A stretch of 64,000 nt of DNA from Alviniconcha marisindica. Taxonomy: Eukaryota > Mollusca > Gastropoda > Provannidae. The position numbers and the translations under genes were made by a program. Location of the stretch: NCBI GenBank assembly GCA_018857735.1, contig JABMCL010000191.1, forward strand, positions 110,001-174,000. Reading direction: 5' to 3'. This document shows positions 24,730-36,100 of the stretch, in pieces (position 1 is the stretch's first letter; the number at the start of each line of letters is the position of its first letter). A model generated the notes under the pieces. That model worked only from the letters and a program-made list of their open reading frames with translations, had not been told where the DNA came from and searched no databases.

Positions 24730-26165
24730 TCCACAGACCACAACCTTTTTGAAGAGAGAGCTGAGTCCCTTCTGCTTACCAGCCTAACGCCTGACTACTA
24801 GGTCAAAGCAGCTCACACTCAGATTGCATCAGGTGTTTCCTTCATAATCACTTACAATGCATATGCCAGCACAAATAAACCCCAGATCTTTTGAAATGCA
24901 TCAGACTGTTCACATGCATCCTTCAACACTGTGCTAATTCCACAGTCCTAGTTCCCAGATTATTTGCTGATTTTATGGAGGGCACTGACAGCATGGGACT
25001 TAGAGGCGATTCTGGCAGAAAGGTGCACTGAGATAATTAGCACCCCTCCAATGGCGTAACCAATTAGGACAGAGTTTGGAGAAAGGGTGCCAGAAAGCGA
25101 GATTTGGAGGGTGAGCACAGCGATGCATCTGAATCATGAGAACACCTGTACCACTGGTAAACTCTGTGTCACCGCACAAGTCATTCCTAGCTAATGGTGA
25201 TGATAGGGGGTCAGCATACCCCTGAATACTCTGAACTGCAGGCATAACTTTCTGACAACATACCCTAATACTGCAATAGTCCTGATACGATTTAGTTAGA
25301 ACAAATAACTGAAAAGGCCTTCATAGTTGAAGTGGTGTCACCATGGTTCAACAACCTCCGACATAAAATCCACATTTCCTCAAAAGGGTCTATGCCAGCT
25401 GTTTTCCTTTTATTGTACCTTAAATTTTACTCAGCTTTTGCCTATTCTTCAGTGATTTTGCAGGTCTAGATATTATTTTGAATTTTAGACACTCATTCAC
25501 ATTATTAATCACCATTAGCAGGGAATAATTTGTTTCACATCCTACAATTTTTTCTTAATGCAATCAGACACGGCTGCAAATTTCAAATTAAAAACAAACA
25601 ATGCATGTGACGTATATTATGATAGCACCATTGAAAATACACACTGGTGAACACATTTCAGCTCAATCATCAATCATCACAGTACATTTGGTTTGTTGCT
25701 TTACAGCCCTACAAAAACACAACATATCATCAGTATGCATTCCAATGTGTTTGTCATTCAAAAAACAAACAAAACAAAGTGTTAGGTCCTGAAGAATCTA
25801 AACAGCCAAGTTGTCAGGAAAATCTTCAGCAAGTATGTGACTTGGTGTGATCAGCTCAATTTAACTCAGTTCAGTTTATCCATGAGCTTTGAAAAGCTCC
25901 TAAGCACCCCACTCCTGTCTCTCAGAAGTTTCCCAGAGTGTGTAAGCAGAAACAGTGGCGTAAGTAAGGACCCCAAGCAGTGCGTTGACTGGCCAAGAGA
26001 ACAGAGTCAGTGCCACTCTCCAGCTTCCAGCCGGTCACATTGTGGAGATCAAGTACTAACACCACAGCACTTCTGCCAAAATTCAAACAAATCTAACGCT
26101 GAAACACAAGCACTTTGACTCTTGCAAGCACTGGGCAAGACAAAAACAGACAAGTGGTTTAGCTC
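24730..26165. other. Intergenic stretch without recognisable gene
   Basis: I see no tandem array or exon-like frame here. The sequence looks unique at the resolution of reading by eye. Confidence 0.45.
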
Positions 26166-26169
26166 TCCA

Positions 26170-26305
26170 TCTCATTTTTCAACGTTTTTAACCGCTTAAC
26201 TGTTGTTTAAGTGTTGTTTTGTAGCTTGATAAAGGGGATTACCCTGAAAATTTGCATGTTGTGTTTTGTCCTAATAAATAGTGTTCTTTTGAACCTTTTT
26301 TGTGT
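26170..26305 (+). repeat. Dispersed repeat family 'GGGGATTACCC' (plus orientation)
   Basis: AACTGTTGTTTAAGTGT, GTAGCTTGATAAAGGGGAT, TACCCTGAAAATTTGCA and GTCCTAATAAATAGTG are all found inverted at 63240-63375 and 63715-63860. The source family is not identified. Confidence 0.75.
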
Positions 26306-26784
26306 TTGAAGAAGCATTCTGAGCTAAATCTGTTCATGAATACTGTGCTATAAATGTTTTTTGTATGTCATTCAGTCCAAAGGCTTGCAAACTCATTCCA
26401 AACCACACAAAAACCAATGTATGACAAAAGGAAACAGACAATACTACATCGCTGCAGGTGGAATACCACTTCTCATGAAAGCTTTTCAAACTGTTGCCAT
26501 CACTGAACACCCATATGAGATCAGGATCTGTCAGGACCCCCCTTGCACTGCACACACACATTTTCGTCAAATCTTTGCAAATACACCAGATGACAGGATC
26601 ACGGTGACTCTCACTTTCTAATGGTAATGATTCCATGAGAACCTGAAATTACAATGTCACAATTTTCTTTTGATTTTGTGAAAGCTATTACATTAGCACT
26701 CTCTCTCTCTTCTCTCACAAAAGCTCCTGAGAAAAAGTTTTGTTTGCTGCCAGCTTGACATTCGCCTGTGGTCTCAGTCTACAC

Positions 26785-27540
26785 GCATCCCTTTACGTAG
26801 CACCGTGCACCAGTCCCTGCACCGGTCTGTGGTGTGCACCAGAGGACAGAGCACACTGTGCACCAGTCCCTGCACCAGTCTGTGGTGTGCACCAGAACAC
26901 ACTGTGCACCAGTTTGTGGTGTGCACCAGAGCATAGAGCACACTGTGCACCAGTTCCTGCACCAGACTGTGGTGTGCACCAGAGCACTGTGCACCAGTCC
27001 CTGCACCAGTCTGTGGTGTGCACCAGAGCACAGAGCACACTGGGCACCAGTCCCTGCACCGGACTGTGGTGTGCACCAGAGCACGGAGCACACTGTGCAC
27101 CTGTCCCTGCACCAGTCTGTGGTGAGCACCAGAGCACAGAGCACACTGTGCACCTGTCCCTGCACCAGTTTGTGGTGTGCACCAGAGCACAGAGCACACT
27201 GTGCACCAGTCCCTGCACCGGACTGTGGTGTGCACCAGAGCACGGAGCACACTGTGCACCTGTCCCTGCACCAGTCTGTGGTGAGCACCAGAGCACAGAG
27301 CACACTGTGCACCTGTCCCTGCACCAGTCTGTGGTGAGCACCAGAGCACAGAGCACACTGTGCACCTGTCCCTGCACCAGTTTGTGGTGTGCACCAGAGC
27401 ACAGAGCACACTGTGCACCAGTCCCTGCACCGGACTGTGGTGTGCACCAGAGCACGGAGCACACTGTGCACCAGTCCCTGCACCGGACTGTGGTGTGCAC
27501 CAGAGCACAGAGCACACTGTGCACCAGTGTGACTGTGCAC
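26785..27540. repeat. Minisatellite, about 50-60-bp unit, about 13 copies
   Basis: The unit is CACTGTGCACCAGTCCCTG, CACCGGACTGTGGTGTG, then CACCAGAGCACAGAG. The array is GC-rich for the window and stop-poor in several frames, giving spurious frames of 250-290 codons on both strands. Confidence 0.95.
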
Positions 27541-27911
27541 TGGTCACTCTTCTTTTCTTTTTCCTTTTCGTCTTCTGCTTCTTTTTTCTTCTTCTTCAAA
27601 TCGCAGTGAGCATGCTCTAATGGCATGGACACATACTTGCACATTACAAGCCTTCATCATCATCGTCATCATTGTCAAGTGAGAAATTTCTCACAGTGAT
27701 CTCCTTCATGCATGCTGGAGGACTAGGTACAAATGGAACGTTTCTCAGTAGAACCTCGCTAATCTCCCTGAGGGAGGTATTCCCATATTCAGCATCTAGG
27801 CGCATCTAAAGATAAACCAGGACAAAGCCAGTATCACTTCAAGCCTTCAATAATTACTGAGGAACTGAGTACATTAAAATGTATTACGATTATTATTGTT
27901 GCTATTATCAT

Positions 27912-28080
27912 TATTCAAAGGAGGTGGTGTAGCCAACTGTAAGTAAGTAAACATGGTGCTTTACATCCACAGAAACCGTAAGGCTTATTTGGGACGGGAT
28001 TGTTGCCAACTGCTCAGACACAGGAATTAAAACTGAGTGGTTGCGGGTTTAAATCCTGACACAGACAGTAACCACCTTCA
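27912..28080. repeat. Nested dispersed elements, one flanked by an 8-bp direct repeat
   Basis: A segment of about 65 bp with ACATGGTGCTTTACATCC and CACAGAAACCGTAAGGC sits between two copies of GCCAACTG (about 27931 and 28005). Downstream, GGTTGCGGGTTTAAATCC resembles a tRNA-type B box, hinting at a tRNA-derived SINE host sequence. Confidence 0.5.
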
Positions 28081-28093
28081 CCTTCCTCAGCCG

Positions 28094-28126
<33 letters not shown>
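28094..28126. repeat. Poly(C) run
   Basis: An uninterrupted C homopolymer of about 33 bases. Its length is likely to be unreliable in the assembly. Confidence 0.95.
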
Positions 28127-28395
28127 ACCCCCCGCCTTATTTTCACTTACAGCCACACACTAAGATGTGATGCATGTGATTGGTTGCATGGACTTTGCAG
28201 TGCGAGATTAATATCTGATGGCCATTGTCATCCTCACTGACACTGCCCACACTGAAAGTCCCATGTCCATCTTTCCACAAGAGAGGTGAGGCATAAAAAG
28301 GACGGCGCCATGGAAAACACAGCTACTGTATAATGCCAACTGTAATGGACTGATCAAAAAGATGGCTGTTGTACCAAGTAAAAAAACCAGGTCAG

Positions 28396-28401
28396 TTTAT
28401 T
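28396..28401 (-). other. Candidate poly(A) signal for TRAF gene 2
   Basis: TTTATT on the plus strand reads AATAAA on the minus strand, about 1.75 kb past the stop codon. The 3' UTR would run through the array at 28590-29480. Other sites are possible. Confidence 0.25.
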
Positions 28402-28589
28402 TGGGAATCAACAGAAGCATCACCATCCTTACTGGCATCTGATGCTGTCTTCTTCTATGAGCAGAAGTTGGGGTTTCCACTCATCGTCAAAAACACATCT
28501 GAACAATCAGACGGCTCTCCTGAATAGAACATGAGGCTGCCATAGCAGAAACACAAAGAAGACACTTAATCAATGCAATAAGGCAGCAT

Positions 28590-29480
28590 CTTACACTCTC
28601 ATGCCATAATTCAAATGATGCCAAGAGGGTGCTGTTTACATATCCCGTCATAACTCAAATGCTGCGAAAATGGTAAGGTCTTATACACTGCTGTCATAAC
28701 TGAAATGATGCAAGAAGGTGGCGTACCATACCCTCCTGTCATAATTAAATGGATACAATGTGGCACCTCTTACACTGCTGTCATAACTGAACTGATGCAA
28801 GAAGGTGGCGTACCATACCCTCCTGTCATAATTAAATAGATACAATGTGGCACCTCTTACACTGCTGTCATAACTGAAATGATGCAAGGTGGCATACCAT
28901 ACCCTCCTGTCATAATTAAATGGATACAATGTGGCACCTCTTACACTGCTGTCATAACTGAACTGATGCAAGAAGGTGGCACACCATACCCTCCTGTCAT
29001 AATTAAATGGATACAGTGTGGCACCTCTTACACTGCTGTCATAACTGAACTGATGCAAGAAGGTGGCACATGATACACTCCTGTCATAATTAAATGGATA
29101 CAATGCGGCGCCTCATACACTGCTGTCATAACTCAACTGATGTGAGAAGGTGTGGCATATCATCCACTCCTGTCATGTCATAATTGAATAAAAAATAACA
29201 TGACACCTCATATACACCCATCATTACTGAACTGATGCAAGAAGGAAGCATATTGTACACTCCTGCCATGTCATAATTGAATGAAAATAACAGCATGCAA
29301 CCTTATGTGTATATAATAGGTCCCATCATAACTGAACTGATGTGAGAAGGTAGCATATCATACACAGTCCTGTAATGCCATAATCTGATGGAGTCAATGA
29401 TGTGGCACCTTACACATTCCTGCCACAAGTGACCAATGCAATGAAGTGGCACTTTGTATAATCCTCATCATGTCACATCA
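28590..29480. repeat. Minisatellite, about 78-85-bp unit, 6 good and several decayed copies
   Basis: The unit is ACTGCTGTCATAACTGAACTG, ATGCAAGAAGGTGGC, CATACCCTCCTGTCATAATT, AAATGGATACAATGTGGCAC. The core (28680-29130) is well conserved and both flanks decay, as expected when exchange is concentrated in the centre. Confidence 0.92.
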
Positions 29481-30029
29481 CCCTGTCATGCTTCTAAACT
29501 CTAGACATCAAGATGAAGGTCAAGGTCAAGAAACCACAAAATTCAAGCAAATGACTGGCTGACTGTGTGTATGTATGACACAATCCGGAAGATGTGGGTA
29601 TTCTCAAACCTTTATACAAGTCTGAAAAGAGGATGGATTAAAAAGAGAAAAAGTCAGATGCAGACTTCTATGAACAAAAACTCTTTTAGTATTAGTCAAG
29701 ACAAGAGGGGAGCTGATGACACAGAGGAAAAGCACTTGCTCTCAAAAGCCAAGTTAAGCATGATCGATCACGAGGTCACCACACAGGATGCATGCTAGGC
29801 TTTGCACCCACCCCAAGATTTTCCGGACTCAAATTCTGTGCAGACTCTAGAAAAGTCCTGCTGATGAGCCTATAAACCAAGGTCCCTTGCATGCATAGGC
29901 ATGCAAAAAGATTACATACACACTTTAATGATCCTGTCGTCCATGTCAGAGTTTGGTGGATCATGAAAACACAAAGCTACCCCAGCATGCCCTAAAAGTA
30001 TCAGAGTCTTCAAAATGTTGAAGCTGGAA

Positions 30030-30044
30030 GGAGGAGGAGAAGAA

Positions 30045-30076
<32 letters not shown>

Positions 30077-30077
30077 C
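30030..30077. repeat. (GAA)n/(GGA)n microsatellite
   Basis: An interrupted trinucleotide run lies in the 3' UTR of TRAF gene 2. Confidence 0.9.
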
Positions 30078-30142
30078 TGAGACGAAAAAGGATTTCTACC
30101 GCTAACCACGGGCCGAAGAAAAACCAGCCCCAAAAGCCTCCA

Positions 30143-33100
30143 TCACTGAGGGGGTGCCACTGTGGGCAGGGAGCCCTTCAAGGGGTTGAACTCCGTGAAT
30201 TTGTCCAACCCTTCTGTTTCCACAATGATTTTGATAAACATGGTATTGTCCTTCAGGTATCCATGCTGTGGGCTGGTCAGCTTGGACAGCTGGATGAACA
30301 CGGGGCACCCGCTGGCGATGTTCATCTCCGACGTCGGCCGCTTGAAAGACGAGCTGGTAGGGTCGGGGCGGAAAGCGTCAATGACGTGCTCGCGGTACTT
30401 CTGGTCGATGAGCATGAGGGTGACCTTCTGCTGGAAGGGCCAGGGCAGGAGGCTGTCGTAGTGCCCCCGCATCAGCACAAAGAAGAGTGACAAGTGCGAG
30501 TTCTTGCCCATCCCGTCCCCGTTGGGATAAATCCTTGCACACATCTTGTACCCCACCACCCCGGTGTAGAACGCCGGGGAGTAGATGCTCGTCACCTTGC
30601 CGCTGATGGCGTCCCGGCGCTTGCGGTCGAAGTCTGAAATCTTCCACAGCAGGGTGCCGTCATAGCGGGCAAACTCCATGGCCCGCATGTGCACCTCAAG
30701 CTCCGCGATGGTCGCATCCTTCATGGCCAGGGTTCGCTCCAGCGTTCGCACCTGCGTAGTCAGCTGCTCCACCTGCGTGACCAGCTGCTGCGTGCGCAGT
30801 CGGTCAGCATGAGCACGAGTCTCCATCTGTTCCAAGGAGCGCAGGAGCTGTTCAATCTCCCTGTGTAGCACCGGCATCACCTGGTAGCAGCACAAGAGTA
30901 AAACATTAGCTTCAACCTCATGACTGTTTTTGCAAGAAGATTAACGGTCGTTATCACAACAACAAACCAAAAACAACAACAACAAAATGAAGAACAAAAC
31001 CATTCTGTTCTCACATACAAGAAAAACACACACATAAAACTTGTTGAATTTTACCAAACCAGAAATCTACACAGACACCACAGAATTAAATACTATTACT
31101 ACTACTACTACTACTACTGTGCAATACAGTTGTGAATGCTCTTCCTGGAGAACAGCATTTTTAATATTTTGTAGCTGGGTAAACGGTGCTGTGGCTGGAT
31201 TACCTGTAGAAAAGTAACGGCTGGCTAAGACCATTAATTCCTGCTTTCTCTTTTCTGTCTTTCAACAGCTAGAGTTGCTTCCCTTGTTTCTTGAAACTTC
31301 TCACAACATTCTGTCTGTGGTTGTTGTTTTTACCCCCACCTCCCAAACAAAAAGAAAGAAAAAAAAAGAGTAAAAATTTGGAAAAATAGCCTATTTTCAG
31401 GCAAACAGTTCACCTGACCCTTCATATATTCATCACCCACTGTGATACCCACTGTCAAAGCAAGCTCTACCCACAAACAGCTCACCTGGTACATTATATT
31501 CACCCTATCCACCATGTCCACCACCCACTGTCATACCAGACCTACCCCCAAATAATCAAACAGCTCATCTGATCCATCATAAAATTATTCACCCTACGCA
31601 CCATGTCTGGCACCTACTATCACAGCAGATCTACCCACAAACAATCATACAGCTCCCCTGACCCATCACATTTACCCAGTCCATCATGTCGGCTACCTGC
31701 TGTCAAAGTAAATCTACCCATAATCAGCTCACCTGATCAATCACATTCATCCTATCCACCAATTCTGTCACCTGCTGTCACAGCCAGTCTACCCACAAAC
31801 AATCCAACAGCTCACCTGATCCATCATATTCACCCTGTCCACCGTGTCCGTCACCTGCTGCCGTAACAAATCTCCCTGGGACAGCTCCTCGATCTGCCGC
31901 GAGAGCTCGGTGGTCTTCTGCTCCAGGCCGTTGATGGCGGTGACGATGCTGTCAAGGCTGCCGGGCGCGGCCTGGGGCATGGGCAGGGACTGCAGGCGCT
32001 GCTCCAGCTGCAGAGTCTGGTCCATCAGCCATGCCGTGTGCTCGCCCAGCCCCATCGTCAGGTGTTGGTGAAAGGTGTCCATCGTCAGCTGAACCATGTG
32101 GAGAAAGGGGAAGGGGGTTAGAATCCATCAGCCATCATCAGGTGTTGGTGAAACGTGTCCATTGTCAAATGAAACATGTGGAGAAAGGGGCAGGGTGGGT
32201 GGGGGTGGGGGGTTCAAATCCATCATCCCATCCGGAGGGGGGTTGAATCTATCATCCACTACAACATGCGGAGAAAGGGGAAAGGGTGTGGCGGGGGTTA
32301 GAATTCATCATCCATCGTCAGCTACAAAATGTAGAGAATGGGGCAGTGAGGGTTGGGGGTTCAAATCCATCATCCATCATCAGCTATGACATGTGGAGAA
32401 AGGGAAAGGAGAGGTGTGGGGGGAGGGGGGTTAGAATCCATCATCAGCTACATGTGGAGAAGTGTGTGTGTGTGTGTGTGTGTGGAGGGGGGGGGGGTGC
32501 AGACTCCAGCAACCATCATCAGCTGCAACACTGGGGGTGTCAGACTAAACACCACTATAATCAGTGCATGTCTGTCCACCCCTATGGTTACATATGGGCA
32601 GAACTTGTCTATCTGCAGCTGGAGAACAAGTGGGGGATTTCAACACAAATGTTTTGTACAGTATACATGCTTATGTTCATCCATCCCCATCGTCAGATGT
32701 TGGCCATCGGCTACATTATGGTGAGATGGGAGAAGAAAGCGGGTAGGGGAGAAAATGTTTGGCTAAACACCACTATAATGGGTGTATGTCTGTCCATTTC
32801 TATGGTTACATGTATTGTTGGAACATTATCTGCAGCTGGAGATTGTGCCATGGGGAGATTAGGTTCTCTCACCTGATCTGAACATCCCATAGGACAGTGT
32901 ATCACTCGCTTTGGGCACTCCCTCTCTTTGTGCTCCTTCATCTGCAAACACACAGCAGCATTACTGCCTTGATGACAACAAATCCATGCGTATGCTGAGA
33001 CATCAACAGCAGACAATGATGACCACATAAAACAGTGAAAAGCAGTTTAAACCCATAGTAAAACAGCTGCGCCTTACAAACACTGTCTATTCACTTTTCC

Positions 33101-36100
33101 CTCCCCTTTAAGTGGCTCTCACCACCATCCACCTTAAAGGGGTACAAACCTTAGAAGCATCATTGGCTCTAGCAATAGGAATGGACTAACACAGCAGTTT
33201 TATTTTCACTCAGTTTCCAGTCCTGTTTCTTTAACACTGAGGTCTGAAAGTCACAAAAACATAATTGCGAGTGCATCCACTTTGTGCCCAGGAGTCTGTA
33301 TCAGTGACATCATAAACAAGGCCAGATTGTGTGGCAAAATACGAAAGACACCACACTCTTACACCAGTCAACCCTTTTCTGCTCTCCACTGATGAAGAGT
33401 GAATCAAAACGGCTGCACCCCGAGGAGCTACACTTTGAATTAAAAATGTACTTCTTTTGCATAGATACTGACAGAAGAACCAAAGGAAGCCTGCCGGTGG
33501 TAATATTTTCACAGTTCCTGTTTTCAGGCCAACTTGCATTGTTGGTTCGGTCCCCCTTAACACAGAACTGTTCTGGTGGTGACATTGCAGCATTAGGCAT
33601 GGTCTCCCTCTCTCCCCCACCTCCTGTGGTCCAGGTCCCCACCACCACCTCTTCTGACACAATTGGTACTGAACGAGTCGGCTAAAATGAAACATGTGAA
33701 TTTCAGAGTTATTAAAGTAAGCATGCTGGCATGCATGCGTTATGAGAGACGGAGACTTTCAAGCATAGTGAACAGAAGACGGGTTCAACCTGTGGGCAGA
33801 ACAAGTGTGCTGACAGTGGGGAGCATTGCATCCTTGCAGACAGGTTGCCCAGAAGTGGACTGAAAAAGTGCTCACTGAAAACGTGCAGCACCTGACAGTG
33901 ACACACAATGGTAAGTAAACCGTGTCCTGCAAGCACCAGCTCCTGCCCAAGCCTTCAGCCTCACACCATCTCTGCCACAGTTGCTTAAGTCACAGTCTTT
34001 AAAACTGACAGATAGCAGTCACTTTTTCATCGGCGCATAAAGGCAGGGAAGCATGTACTGGCTATGACATAACCAGCTATGGCAGAGATGTGACTGTGAG
34101 GAACGGCAGGCCTGTAGCCGCTTCTTGGAATTTGCATCCTACACTTCCTTTACTGATGGCCTTTTTTATACACTTCCTTCATTGGTGGCTTTTTCTTTTA
34201 TACACTTCCTTCACTGCTGGCTTTTTTATACACTTCCTTTACTGGTGACTTTTTTATACACTTCCTTTACTGGTGACTTTTTTCTTTTTCTTTCTTTCCC
34301 TTTATAAAAAAGAAAGGTGGTTTCAGAGCACAGGTAAACTGTTGTCCAGACAGCTGTAGTTTGGTACCTTATAGCGGGGAATGTTATTTTTCTCACAGGC
34401 CTCACAGCGCAGGGGAAAGTGCTGACATTCCCCTTCGTGATGCTGCAAAACAAACACAACAGACAATAAGAACAGGCACGTGCAAAAACTATACAGTAAG
34501 ATACTGAAACAAACTTTAAATCCTATGCAAACCTGATTTTAAGACCCCTCTAAAATTCCAACAAACATGATCTTAAAAGCAGGGCAGATTCTGATCAGGG
34601 GAAGACTCAGTGAAAGCACCAGGTGGTCTTTGGTCAGGGGTTCCACTGTACTGAATGTACTGACACAAAGGGTGGTCTTTCAGCCAGGCGGTCTTTGGTC
34701 AGGGGTTCCACTGTACTGAATGTACTGACACAAAGGGTGGTCTTTGTTTCACTGTACTGAATGTACTGACACAAAGGGTGGTTTTTCAGTGAGGTGGTCT
34801 TTGGTCGGGGGTTCCACTGTACTGAATGCACTGACACAAAGGGTGGTCTTTCAGCCAGGTGGTCTTTGGTCAGGGGTCCCACTGTACTGAATGTACTGAC
34901 ACAAAGGGTGGTCTTTGTTCCACTGTACTGAATGTACTGACACAAAGGATGGTCTTTGTTCCACTGTACTGAATGTACTGACACAAAAGGTGGTCTTTGT
35001 TCCACTGTACTAAATCTGCTGACACAAAGGGTGGTCTTTCAGCCGGGTGGTCTTTGGTGAGGGGTTCCACTGTACTGAATGTACTGACACTTGCTTTTTG
35101 CACTCTTGTTAAAACACTTTGAGATAAAATTTTGCTTCTTGTATTTTGCACTCTTTTAGAACAAATTTCTCCCAGCGCTTCATCTTCCAAGGGGTCCACT
35201 TGGATTACATTCCACCAGTTTTGTTACAAGAGCAGTCTAATACCTCAGAAATTCCCAAGGGACAATAATTCACAACATCATTCTCTCATTTACCCACCTC
35301 CTTTGACGCAGCAAAAATCTCACTTAGACAGTGTTCACATCGCACTTTACGCTGTGGACATTCCAGTTCCTGATGCTGTTCCATCAGCACACGGGGCACC
35401 CCAGTGCCACATGCTGGGCAGGGCTGAGGTCTGTGAGGGCAGGTCTTCTCATGCTGCGTCTGTTGACAGAAATGCCCCATCAGCACTCTTACACATCAAC
35501 TCATTTATTTGCTGTTTTCTATGCTGAGCAAGATCACAAGCTGCCAAAGAAGTGGTTAAAAAAAAAAAAGAGCGAGAGAGAGAGAGAACTTTTGACAACT
35601 AGTCCTTGCTAAGCTACTGATGAGTAAATATAAAATTACAGGCATATCATTTATATACATATAATAGGCATGAATGAGTGAGTGAAACGTTATACATGAG
35701 AATTTCCACACAAAACATAGTGTGTTCACAGCGCCGGGTGCACACATGCATACACCACTCTGTTACACATTATGAGCATATAACCAGCAAATAAGGCAGC
35801 AGAACATCTGATCAATTCATGGAGACAGTATTGGAAAAGAAAACAGAAGCAGTCAATGCTTATCTTATAAAGAACAGTAAGGGAGAGGGAGAGAGAGAGA
35901 GAGAGAAAGAAAAAAGAGAGCAATACCTCATAGTCTTTGAAGATCCCAGTCCAAGTGCAGTAAGGATGGACACACTTGGTTGGCATGCGGGCCATTTCAC
36001 GCTTCACAGCATTGTCTGGGAACATCTGCAATTGAAAACAGTGTAAGTATCAGCAGCTAACAGTAACTGTAACAGCATAAAACTGCTCAAAACAAGAAGG

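Noticed and set aside
26740..27644. Frames of 250-290 codons on both strands
   Set aside because: They lie wholly on a 50-60-bp minisatellite with few stops in any frame; the predicted proteins are simple repetitions with no start or splice context.
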